64,000 bases of DNA, from the NCBI GenBank assembly GCA_037074615.1, contig CM073535.1, positions 1,860,001 to 1,924,000 on the forward strand, given 5' to 3'. This DNA is from Leucaena leucocephala. Its lineage: Eukaryota > Streptophyta > Magnoliopsida > Fabales > Fabaceae. Positions 25,701 to 36,592 of the stretch are shown one piece after another. The notes under the pieces were generated by a model that had not been told where the DNA came from, ran no database searches, and worked only from the letters and a program-made list of their open reading frames with translations. Position 1 is the first letter of the stretch, and each line of letters begins with the position of its first letter. Made by a program: the position numbers and the translations under genes.

Positions 25701-25845
25701 AATCTCGAGGAAGGAGCCAAATGTGGGTATAAGTAAAAAAAAAGGACGTACATCATGGGTCAAGACTCTAAAATCTGGAACCAGAAGACTTGCTTCTTTC
25801 TAAGTACAGAGAACGGTAAGTTCACACAAAATTGCCTCTTCTTAG
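22781..25845. other. Intergenic DNA upstream of the lipoxygenase gene
   Basis: 22781-23500 is extremely AT-rich with no gene. 23500-25845 is more balanced in composition and has several short open frames without family resemblance or splice-consistent extension. The 22-G run is listed separately. A poly-T run occurs at about 25588-25605. No coding gene can be supported. Confidence 0.5.
23657..23690 (+). repeat. (GTT)n followed by a 22-G homopolymer
   Basis: A short GTT repeat runs into 22 uninterrupted G residues and then CGGCGG. On the minus strand a short open frame crosses it as polyproline, an artefact of the homopolymer. A G run of this length can form quadruplexes and is hard to sequence. 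Confidence 0.9.
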
Positions 25846-25847
25846 TC

Positions 25848-25859
25848 TTTATATATATC
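25848..25859 (+). promoter_or_regulatory. TATA box of the lipoxygenase gene
   Basis: TTTATATATATC lies about 90-98 bases before the ATG at 25946, leaving room for a leader of about 60 bases. Confidence 0.55.
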
Positions 25860-25945
25860 TCCCACACTGCTATTTCTAATGAACACGTTACAACTATATA
25901 TGTGTAGATTCTGATATATTATTCTGCTGAGCGCTGGAGAAAATC

Positions 25946-28900
25946 ATGGGCTTCTATCAAATGTTGTGCGTCAAGACGAAGAATATAGAGGAGGAGGAGA
26001 GGATCAGGAAGATAAAGGGGAAAGTGGTTCTGATGAAGAAGGGTGTGTTGGATTTCCATGACATGAAAGCTTCAGTTCTGGACAGGGTTCATGAGTTGCT
26101 AGGCAAGGGTGTGTCCATCCAGCTCATTAGTGCTGTTAAACCTGACCCAGGTGAAGTCAGCACACCCTCATGATCTCTTTCGGCCTTTCTTACACTTGTT
26201 GCTCATGCGGCATTAAACTATGGCATCACGAGAAAGAGTAGAATCAGTCACTTCACTCACCAACACAGAGATTCATATCATACTGAGGATGGGGAGTTTT
26301 AGAATGCTTTATGTGATGCTGTTGATTTGAATTTAGTTTCTTCACTGCTTTCTTTTTTGGCATGCTATTAGATAATGGGATGAGAGGGAAGCTGGGGAAG
26401 GTGACTCACTTGGAGAATTGGATTTCAACCATATCCTCGGCGACGGCAAAAACGGACACAGAATTCTCAGTTACAATGGACTGGGATGAGAGCATGGGAG
26501 TTCCTGGGGCCTTCATAATTCGAAATCATCATCACAGCCAATTTTACCTCAAATCGTTCACCTTAGAGGACATTCCCGAGCATGGTCCTGTGCATTTTGC
26601 CTGCAATTCCTGGGTTTACCCTGCACATCGATACAAGTATAATCGTGTCTTCTTCTCCAATAAAGTAATTTTCTTTTCTCTCTTCGCTCTTGCTTTTTAG
26701 ATTTTGCAGATGATGGATGAAGTGATAGTTAGATTTAGAATAGGCTAGTTGCTGCTGCTATTATTTTATGATAAAAGGTTCAGAACAACAACTGCCGCTG
26801 GAAACTTTCAAGAATTTTCTTATACTTTAAAAAGTTAAATGTGGGCCATGGACTGTCTCATAATTTCTATAACTCCCTCTTTTCAATTTTCCTCATGCTC
26901 ACTTTTCTCTGTGGAAACTTCAAGGTCTTGTTCTGTCAGCAAAGACAACACTTGCCTGCGTCGTCATATTACTTTAGGGACATCACTTTTATAGTGTGTA
27001 CTACTACATCGTGATCCTCTCTCTGTTCTATTTTTTAAGTATAGTTTTATAATTTGACGTGGAATCATCTCCCAAAGCTATTGGCTTTCCAGATCATCCA
27101 CGATTTTTTTCTTTAGAAAAAAGCTTCATAAAATATGAACGAGTTGCCTGGAAACTGGAATTAAAGTTATGTGAAACCAATAAAATATTAAAATAGTAAT
27201 CATCTTTGACGATCTGCAAGTTTACTTTTTTTCTTCTTTCCCATGTCTTCGTGGCGTAGACCTTCCTTCCATGTGAAACACCTGAGCCACTGCGCAAGTT
27301 CAGGGAAGAAGAACTGGCAAACCTACGTGGAAATGGCTCAGGGGAACTAAAGGAGTGGGACAGAGTATACGACTATGCCTACTACAACGATTTAGGATTC
27401 CCAGACAAGGGGCCAGAATATGCACGTCCTGTTCTTGGGGGCTCCGAGGAGTTTCCTTATCCCCGTAGAGGAAGAACTGGTCGCAAACCCACTAAAAAAG
27501 GTTGTCAAATAAAATTACTATATTTAAGTCCATGTCTTCTCATACATATAATAACAGTTTAAATTAGTGAACTAACTTTTTCATGGCTGCAGATCCCAAT
27601 AGTGAGAGAAGATTGTTTCTTCTTAGCCTGGACATCTATGTTCCGAGGGATGAACGGTTTGGGCACTTGAAGTTTTCGGATTTCCTAGCCTATGCTGTAA
27701 AATCCCTTCTTCAAGTACTGGTTCGTGAGATCAAGTCCATAGGTGACAAAACTTTCAATGAATTCGACACTTTCGAAGACGTTCTTAAACTTTATGATAA
27801 GGGTGTCGAACTGCCTAACGGACTTAAAAAAAGTAAAATTAGGGAACACATTCCTTGGGAGATCATGAGAGAACTTCTTCGGAACGATGGTGAACGATTC
27901 CTCAAATTTCCAGTGCCTGATGTGATCAAAGGTCATAGAGTCATAGTCTCTCATAATTCATTTGGTTTTTGAATGCAGAAAATGCAATGATTTTAACCTG
28001 TTAATCTTCGTATAATTGCAGATAATAAGACTGCGTGGAGGACGGATGAGGAATTTGGTAGGGAAATGATAGCCGGGGTTAATCCTGTCATCATCAGTCG
28101 CCTCCGAGTAATCCACAAAATAATGTCATTTTACAAGTTTATTAATGTTTTAGAACTTCTCATTTTATTCTGTAACTTGAACGTGATCCTCAGGAATTCC
28201 CCCCTGTTAGCAAGCTAAACCCGGAAGTTTATGGGAACCAGAATAGTTCCATCAGAGCTGAACACATAGAGCATAATCTGGAAGGCCTGACGATACAAGA
28301 GGTAATATTCAGGCTTCACTTGTTCACGGAACATATCTAAATGAAAATGAAACCAATACTGATAGTCAAAATGTCTTCCCTTTTATCTTACAGGCACTTG
28401 ACAAGAACAAGTTGTATAGTTTAGATCATCATGATGCATTGATGCCATATCTGAGTCGAATAAACTCTACAGACACAAAGACCTATGCCACTAGAACACT
28501 CTTATTCCTGAAACAAGATGGTACATTGAAGCCCTTGGCTATTGAATTAAGCTTGCCCCACCCACAGGGAGATTGTCATGGTGTTGTCAGCAAAGTTTTT
28601 ACTCCGGCACAAGAAGGTGTTGCGGCTTCAGTGTGGCAGCTGGCTAAAGCTTACGCTGCTGTGAATGATTCTGGATACCATCAGCTCGTTAGCCACTGGT
28701 ATGACAACCAAATAACTAACCTAAATATTAGCAGTTTTGAAACTTAATTTGTTTTCTGGGCTAAAAAATGTAACTAGAAAGGTCTCAAAATATCTGCAGG
28801 TTATTCACTCATGCCATAATTGAGCCGTTCATAATAGCTACGAATAGGCAATTGAGTGTGCTTCACCCTATATATAAGCTCCTGCATCCCCACTTTAAGG

Positions 28901-29929
28901 ACACAATGAACATAAATGCCTTAGCACGGCAAATCCTCATCAATGCTGGAGGTGTACTCGAGAGAACAGTTTTCCCAGGAAAATTTGCCTTGGAATTGTC
29001 AGCTGTTGTTTATAAAAACTGGGTCTTCACTGAGCAGGCACTGCCAGCTGATCTACTCAAGAGGTTGGGGAAGAAAGTTCAACCAAAGATTGATTTCTGT
29101 ATAAATGCTTAGTCTATATCATAAATGGTAAATACGTAACTGTCTTGTATTGCATTTCAGGGGAGTGGCAATTCCAGATTCCAGCTGCCCTCATGGACTT
29201 AGACTTTTGATAGAGGATTACCCATATGCCGTTGATGGACTAGAAATCTGGGCAGCGATTGAAACTTGGGTTAGTAAATATTGCTCCTTCTACTACCCAT
29301 CTGATGACATAGTTGAGAAGGACCACGAGCTCCAAGCATGGTGGAAAGAAGTCCGTAACGAGGGTCACGGGGATCTTAAAGACGAGCCATGGTGGCCAGA
29401 GATGAGGACAATATCTGAGCTCATTCAATCATGCACCATTATCATCTGGATAGCTTCTGCCCTTCATGCAGCCGTCAATTTTGGGCAATACCCTTATGCA
29501 GGATACCTCCCTAATCGTCCAACTGTGAGTCGAAGATTCATGCCCGAACCAGGCACTCCAGAGTACGAAGAGCTGGAGTCGAATCCCGAGTTAGCATTCT
29601 TGAAAACAATCACAGCCCAATTCCAAACACTCCTGGGCGTGTCATTGATAGAAATGTTGTCCAGGCATGCGACTGACGAGGTGTATCTCGGGCAGAGAGA
29701 TGCTGCTGGGTGGACTTCAGACGCCGAACCACTGGCAGCCTTTGAAAGGTTTGGGGAGAAGCTGACGGAAATTGAGAACAGGATTATGGAAATGAACAAT
29801 GACGAAAGGTGGAAAAACAGAGTTGGACCAGTGAAAGTGCCATACACATTGCTTTATCCCAACACCTCCGATTACTCGAGGGAGGGTGGACTTAAAGGGA
29901 AGGGAATTCCCAACAGCATCTCAATCTAA
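25946..29929 (+). CDS. Linoleate 9S-lipoxygenase (type 1, cytosolic)
   Basis: Nine exons (25946-26150, 26372-26664, 27260-27500, 27593-27931, 28022-28107, 28194-28301, 28394-28698, 28800-29063, 29161-29929) join in frame to 869 aa. A PLAT/C2-like domain covers about residues 20-165; the catalytic domain follows. Predicted iron ligands are H525 (HQLVSHW), H530 (THA), H716 and N720 (ALHAAVN) and the C-terminal I869 (PNSISI). There is no plastid transit peptide, and RTGRKPTKK and NWVFTEQALPADL match plant 9-lipoxygenases, so 9-specificity is inferred. The enzyme oxygenates linoleic/linolenic acid, feeding defence oxylipins. Odd point: the near-invariant WLNTHA is WLFTHA here (F528), between two iron-ligand histidines and two codons after a splice junction. 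All splice sites are GT-AG. Confidence 0.95.
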
Positions 29930-30583
29930 AATCGCAGTAACGTGATATTTCAGCTATAGGGGGTGGATTTTTTGGTGTAAGAAATTTGAGTGTGTACATG
30001 GTGAGAGACAAAAGCGCTTGGTGAGAATTATGTACAGATGTTATTGGGTATGTTTGTGAAATAATACAGGAGCATGTTTTGCTGTTGGAATTTTCCAGTG
30101 GGTAGTGGAAAATTAATTAATTTATTGTTGTAGGCTACAAACAATCGTGTCCGATCAACGGGTATGGGAAAGCAAACAGCGTCAATTAAACGCAGGACAG
30201 AGGAAAGCTTACCTACTACGTAGTCAAAAGGCCAACACTCTCCATTCCAAGCGATACAAGGGTTCCACAATCTTTTCTTCTTTTTTCTTCCAATGATAAC
30301 ACCACGTCGCAGCTCGCAAATCAAACTCGGGGCAGTAGACCAACGACATGCCGTTTAGTTAACGTGGGCATTAATGTATTTTTCAATTCAATTCTTTCAT
30401 AAAGTACAATACAAGTAGAGCTGTATTTTCCTTCCCTCACAAATGAGCGCATTCTCAATTCCTTTTTTCCTCGTAAACAAATTATCTAGCATACAACAAT
30501 TCTCACAGCATTATTTTTTATCCGTAAAGCAATGAATTGTCAACTTTATTTAACAAGTATCAAGTTATTTTCACTCTATTCAG

Positions 30584-30618
<35 letters not shown>

Positions 30619-31035
30619 CTCTGTTCGACTTTTATCAAGATCAATTATTCTTAATTTGTTTACATATATTTTTAAAAATCGCATTAAGTATATATACACA
30701 TTTAAACATTTTAAACACGAGGTGCGTATTTTAAAAAATAATTTGTATATATTATATAAAGCACGTGCATTAGCATTTCATAAATTTTTTAAAAGATTTT
30801 TGAAATGAAAATATTTATTAATCATAAATACCATATAAATGAATTTTTAAATGGTTAAAAGTTAAAAACTCCAATCGCCAAAAATCCGACTTCAACTGTA
30901 GATTGGTTTGGCAATGGGAATTAGATTCCGAGGGGATGGGATATGGATATTGGGAATAGAGAGAGGATCATGCTTAGTAAAAAAGAAGTGGTGGGAATTG
31001 CGGGTAAAGAGTACCACTAGATCAAAATCATACCT
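29930..31035. other. Lipoxygenase 3' end and AT-rich spacer
   Basis: The first 150 bases are the probable 3'UTR. 30586-30617 is an (AT)n microsatellite. No other gene is seen. Confidence 0.5.
30586..30617. repeat. (AT)n microsatellite
   Basis: About 16 uninterrupted TA units. Confidence 0.9.
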
Positions 31036-31039
31036 TCTC

Positions 31040-31066
31040 ATTGGTCCAACCAATATCGCCTTATCC
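31040..31066 (+). promoter_or_regulatory. CCAAT pair and I-box-like light element upstream of psaD
   Basis: ATTGG (31040-31044) and CCAAT (31050-31054) are followed by CCTTATCC (31059-31066), which contains the reverse complement of the I-box GATAAGG of light-regulated plant genes. No TATA box is seen close by, only a pyrimidine-rich leader (CTCTCCAAATC type). TATA-less promoters with initiator elements are known for some photosystem genes. Confidence 0.45.
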
Positions 31067-31168
31067 ACTCCCATTCTCCAAATCTCCCTTCTTCATCCGC
31101 ACCTTCTGTTCCTTGTTGATCTCCCAAATTGCTCACCCACACCTCTCTCTGTCTCTTGCGAATCCTCC

Positions 31169-31804
31169 ATGGCCATGGCAACCCAAGCTTCCCTCTTCAC
31201 TCCACCCGTCTCCTCCTCCACCCTCTCTTCTTTCAAGAACCAATCCGCCCTATCCTTCTCCTTCAAGCCCCTCAACTTCACAACTTCATCTGCCAGATCA
31301 GCCACAGTAATCAGAGCAGCGGAAGAGAAAACAGAGGCCGCCCCTGTTACCAAGGAGGAAGAAGCACCCGTGGGGTTCACCCCACCGGAACTGGACCCCA
31401 ACACTCCGTCTCCGATCTTCGGAGGCAGCACAGGAGGGCTGCTCCGGAAGGCCCAGGTGGAGGAATTCTACGTGATCACATGGGATTCTCCTAAAGAACA
31501 GATCTTTGAGATGCCAACAGGTGGTGCGGCCATCATGAGGCAGGGTCCGAACCTGCTCAAGCTGGCTCGCAAGGAGCAGTGCTTGGCTCTGGGGACGAGG
31601 CTGAGGTCAAAGTACAAGATCAAGTACCAGTTCTACAGGGTGTTCCCTAATGGGGAGGTTCAGTATTTGCACCCTAAGGACGGCGTGTACCCGGAGAAGG
31701 TCAACCCTGGACGCCAAGGAGTTGGCCAGAACTATAGGTCTATCGGTAAGAATGTTAGCCCTATCGAGGTCAAATTCACTGGTAAGCAAGTGTATGATTT
31801 GTGA
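31169..31804 (+). CDS. psaD: Photosystem I reaction centre subunit II (PsaD), chloroplastic precursor
   Basis: A single intronless frame of 211 aa. The first ~50 residues form a Ser/Thr-rich chloroplast transit peptide (MAMATQASLFTPPVSSS...ATVIRAAEE). The mature part carries the PsaD signature: FTPPELDPNTPSPIFGGSTG, EEFYVITWDSPKEQIFEMP, AIMRQGPNLLKLARKEQCLA, YQFYRVFPNGEVQYLHPKDG and the C-terminus FTGKQVYDL. PsaD binds the stromal side of photosystem I and docks ferredoxin. The open frame extends 87 codons upstream, but the ATG at 31169 sits at the family's usual start and in a CCATGGCC context, so I chose it. Length and motifs are normal. Confidence 0.97.
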   Translation: MAMATQASLFTPPVSSSTLSSFKNQSALSFSFKPLNFTTSSARSATVIRAAEEKTEAAPVTKEEEAPVGFTPPELDPNTPSPIFGGSTGGLLRKAQVEEFYVITWDSPKEQIFEMPTGGAAIMRQGPNLLKLARKEQCLALGTRLRSKYKIKYQFYRVFPNGEVQYLHPKDGVYPEKVNPGRQGVGQNYRSIGKNVSPIEVKFTGKQVYDL

Positions 31805-33794
31805 GCTGTGTTTTATCGATCGCCTCACGATCGCTTAGCCATGTAATTGTATCTGTAATTTGCTACTCTCTTCTGTTATCAACCTTATATTGGAATATTA
31901 ATTTGTGTTGCCTGCTACGTTCACCGATCCTATTAGTCTGGGTTCATTCGACGAATTTGATTTCTGTGATTGAAGGACGCTAGTATTTTGATATAATTAC
32001 TATATTGGCCGACTATTCATCTTTGAATTGAATCGGTTTAGTATAGACGTTACAAAATTCATCTCCCGCTTTGGCCTACAAGTTGTACTAAAAAATGAAT
32101 TTGAAAGATGGTTTGCGAGGGAAATGAACTTGAGTGCTGAGTTAGCACATGGTACGACCATTTATCAGGACAAACAGTTGAAGTCCAGTTATTTTCTCTC
32201 AGAGATTCAAATCTAGTCATGGTTGAATGCTAATTACGAATCGCATTAGTAAAAGGAAAACTATATACTGGGATAAGGAACTATTCCCTCTCCAGTTTGT
32301 AAGACCTCTTCTTCGAGATTTTGATACAAGACTTCTATACAATTTAATGTAACATTTATGATTTGTTTTTAACATGCTGGGGCAAGAATATTCTTTCTTT
32401 CTTTCTTTTTTTTAATTTGATTAAGGATACATTTAAAAAATTATACAAATTTCCAACATCTAATAAGTTAATAATTTCATTCATTTATATAAAACATATG
32501 ATTATAATAAGTTAATTAAATAACTTATTAGCAACAGTTAGTTATTCAATGTAATTTTTTTTCACTTGTAAGATTTGAATCCTCAACTTTGCTGGAGGGT
32601 AATTTCCACTCAACTTAACTATCTTTAACAAATAAATACTATTTAGTTATCTAAGAACTATTTCACATAATTAATTAACTTCTCACAATTAAAATAGAAG
32701 TAAAATTATTTTAGATATTTAAATTAATATCAATATTTGTATAAAAATTAGAGAAAAAGAAGAAGAAGAAAATCCCTTGTCAAAAATTTTATTATTGAAA
32801 AATACCTAGTAATTTTTTATACAAAAAAAAGGTATTTTGTAAATTTTATATACACAAAATATTGATACTTTGATTTAGGTCCTTCAAAAGATTTTCCTTT
32901 ATTTTTCTTAAAAATTATAACGGAACAAGATCATAATAATGTGAGTCAGTTTAAATTTTGTGTGAATAAAAACATAGTGTAATTATTATAGATTATTTTT
33001 TTCATAGACAAAGTGGACAAGTTAATTTTATATTAAAGATTGAAGTTCCGTATGGACAAAATTCTTCCTGTTGTAGTGTTGTTACCTAAAGGAATCTTTT
33101 TTATTTTTTTGGTACAAGTTACCTAAAGGAATCTTATCACATCATTGGGAGGATAATATATGGTATATCAGCCTGGTTACTTGAATGGATTAAAGAATGT
33201 CTGGCAATTATAGTTTCAAATCTCAAATGCATTATGCATTAAACCAATACCCATGAAATGAAGGATGACAAGAGAGCAATAACAAGTGATCGCCAACGCA
33301 TTATGCAATGGACAAGTTCCCAACTTTGCCTGCTTGTAGTTTTAGTATGAATTGCATATAACCAAATGTGGCCTCCAATGTCAATTTAAAATTTAGATCC
33401 CATGCTAACGAGAATTAGTACATATTGTAAAAAATTATGTTTATATCTTATAACAACGTAAATACTATATTAATTATTGTTGTAAGGACTCATCCATGAC
33501 ATCGTACGTATTCCATCCATGTCATCTTTAATAATTGAGCAAATTAAATGAAGCTTCTAGATATAGTGTCTCCAAATTGGTTTATTCGCATCCAACCCAC
33601 ACCTAATTCATTAATTTAGCTTGCTCTCTGGCTAGTAAGACTCACTAACCCCAATTTGTACGTATGAATCCACACTCGCTTTCACACCACCAACACCGTA
33701 CATACGTGCATGCATACACAATTTATTACAACTCTTTTGTTTATTCTAAGTACACTTTTGTTGTGAACATCACACGTGTTCTGTTTTTGTTGTT
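31805..33794. other. Intergenic between convergent psaD and HAD-hydrolase genes
   Basis: It holds both 3'UTRs at its ends. The middle is AT-rich without a recognisable gene. An 18-base string (GTTACCTAAAGGAATCTT) occurs twice, at about 33083 and 33117, a small local duplication. Confidence 0.5.
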
Positions 33795-35161
33795 TCAAGC
33801 TCCAACAGCTGCTGTGGTTGTAGTGATGATAGAATCGAATTCACTCTTCGTAGCTGGGGTTGTCCTCTGATCTTGACCGTCGGATAGGCATCCCCATATC
33901 TCAGGAATCGAACGTGCCACTTGATTCACATTCTCCACCGCGTAATCTGCTTCTTTGCTTTTCCCTCTCTTCCCAACCTTCCGAAGTTGATCACACCGTT
34001 AATCAATGATTAACATTTTAATAATAATAGTAAAACTACACACAGGTGGGCAACGTTATAGACCATAAACTTTTTTAAATTACCAGGACAGTGTGGAGGC
34101 CCATTGCTTTCCCCGCCTCGACGTTACTGGCATTGTCGTCCAGAAACAGCTGCATATTCCATTATTCAACCCAAACTTCAATGATTCTGATATTTTTTAA
34201 ATTAGCATGAGTAATATTAATATCTTGTCTTTACCGTGCGACGAGGATCCACTTTGGCAGCGCGAAGCGCGATCTTCATGGCCTCCGGCGACGGCTTTAA
34301 GAGGACGGGGAACTCGTCGGGTCGGGTTGAGTTGCAGAGGTTCGGGTTCATGGTCTCGAAGCATATGATCTGCTGAAAGCAGTCGCTTATCCCTAGCCGT
34401 TTTAGCACCTTCATCGCGTGAATTCTATCCGAATTTGTGAATATCTGACACAATATTTTCCCCCAAAGGGTGGGGTTCGTTAGCAATTAAGGAGATCGAC
34501 GGCACGAACAGTAGATTACAGTTAAAAATATACAATTTTCCTTTGGTCGATGCTGTGAAGGAGTTTGTGGAGCTGAAAGTCGGGTTTGATGGACTCGTAA
34601 GGTAAACTTCCGTGCACGAAACTATGGTAATCTTCTGCAGAGATGTCATAGCCTAGTGCCTTAGAAGAAAAACAGAAACAGACATGAAACTTAATAAGTA
34701 CAAGAGCAGGAGAAAGATGAAAATTTAAGGCGAGGGGTAATATGACTACTCGCAAACCAGCGAGGGTGCTTCCGTATGTTCTGAAAAGTTCAGCGCGGAG
34801 GCTTGAAGCTTTGCTCTGTGGGAATCCACATTGGTCCACCAGGAACACTGCATGCAAATTAAATATATGCATTAAAATGTGTAGATTGTTTTGGGGGTTG
34901 GGGTAATATTGTACGTAATTGGTAATTAAAGAACCTTCAATATTTTTCTTGAGAGCTTCACCGATTCCAGTGGTGGTTGGGTACAAAGTGTCGTCCAAAT
35001 CTGCTTAATTTGCAGAAGGATTAATCATATGATTCGTTTTAATTATATGCAGATGAAAAGGGAGAGAGGCAGGGGAGGACTGATAGAGAGTTACCAAAAA
35101 TGATGCAGTCGAAGGGAGAAGAAGAAGAATCGGGAGCAGATGATTTGCTGCAAGAATCCAT
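33795..35161 (-). CDS. HAD-superfamily hydrolase (SDT1/pyrimidine 5'-nucleotidase-like)
   Basis: Seven exons (35161-35095, 35000-34935, 34847-34750, 34659-34534, 34444-34235, 34149-34084, 33977-33795) join in phase to 271 aa. All HAD motifs are present: motif I DLDDTLYP (nucleophile D23, acid D25), motif II FTNSD (T122/S124 region), the lysine of LLKPSPEAM (K169) and motif III LFLDDN (D193/D194). The helical cap lies between motifs I and II. Similar proteins are annotated as suppressor-of-disruption-of-TFIIS-like or pyrimidine 5'-nucleotidases; the actual substrate cannot be told from sequence. The C-terminal tail after VENVNQVARSIPEIW is poorly conserved. It lies tail to tail with psaD. Confidence 0.92.
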
Positions 35162-36592
35162 AGCCGATCGGGATGAAGATGAAGAAGATGGAAAGGGCAG
35201 GGAGACGAGGTAAATTTAAAGGAATTGGAGGAAAGAGGGCGGTGACGTGGTGAACTTTGGATTGGTCGAAGTTTCCAAATCGATTAGAGACGAGAGAGGG
35301 AGAAAGGGAAGAAGCATTTCCAAATTACTATAGCAACCAAACGTAGGGGGGGAAATTGAGAAGCTAGAGTTTGGCCTACGCGAACTCAATCATGTAACAG
35401 ATTTGGATTACAAGTCAGAAATGCATGATAAGCCATTGCCATTTATTATTACGTGCTGAGATAATTCACTAACATAATTAAATGCGCCGACAATTCTCAT
35501 TACCATTTTCCTCCCTTGTTACGGAAATGCTGTTTTATAGTACTCGTCATTTTAATTTTAAAAATGTATTAATTTTTTTTGGCCCCTTGTAAATTTGAAA
35601 TTTTAAAAATGTATTAAACCAGGAGTAATATTTATTCAAAGAACACTAAAAACGTTTTAGAAAATTAGTAGATTAATTTTACAAAAGCTGATGTTATTCA
35701 ATGATCCCTTTAATTCTGATATGTAGGATTTTTTTTTATAAATAAAAGATTTATGATATTTAGTATTTTAGTTGAAGAGAGAAGATATTTAGTATGAGAA
35801 ATTGAGATATTATTAAAATGATGATAATGATAACATGAAATGTGAAAGGTTTGTGGGTGAGGGGGATTGAATGCGATGGAGATTGAAGAGTGGATGTTAG
35901 CGTCAAGTCTCGTGGGTGAATCCGCAAACTTAAAAAAAAAAAAAAAAGAGATGATGACCACATAGAGACAGAGAGACACCCTCAATAATGTAACTAACCC
36001 GACTTTTATACATGTTCTTGGTTGGTGCCTCATCATTCATTTACGTATCTTTTTAGAGTTTTCCCATGAACAAAAATGCCATGGCCTATAATATAAAGAT
36101 ATCAACTCTTCCATTTCCGACACAGGCCGAAACTAACAGCTTAAAATCTTCAATCTGCATCGACACTGGACTAGTACACATTTGGGCCCCTCGGGACAAT
36201 ATCCTAATAGGCCTCTGCCCGGATCAGAAAGCCCAATAACAAGAATTTATTTGGTTCAAGAGAAGTGAAAAATATTACTGCATTATACTCAATTTGAGTA
36301 TAATTGACAGCTCATTCTATTTGATATTGATATTATTTAAAAAAAAAGAAATTAACCATTCTTTACAAGTTTTTGTTCAAAAAGAACTCAATTATTGTTT
36401 TAATAGCATCTGCTGGGCGAGCATGAGTCACGTGCGCATATCTATTGTCGGATCGCATTCCCCCGCCTTGTCCAACTTTTTAACCCCAGTTGGGGAGTGA
36501 CGCCATTTATTGAAGAGCCTCACACATTCTTGTATTGGCCCCACACACATCCATAGCTCCTTCCATTCATTTCTTTGTTCAACGCAACACAG
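35162..36592. other. Intergenic between divergent HAD-hydrolase and amine oxidase pseudogene
   Basis: Promoter region for both flanking genes. It contains a 17-A run at about 35931-35947 and AT-rich sequence. No gene is recognised. Confidence 0.5.

Noticed and set aside
30908..31168. 87-codon N-terminal extension of psaD
   Set aside because: The extension covers the promoter and leader; PsaD precursors start at the MAMATQA-type transit peptide.
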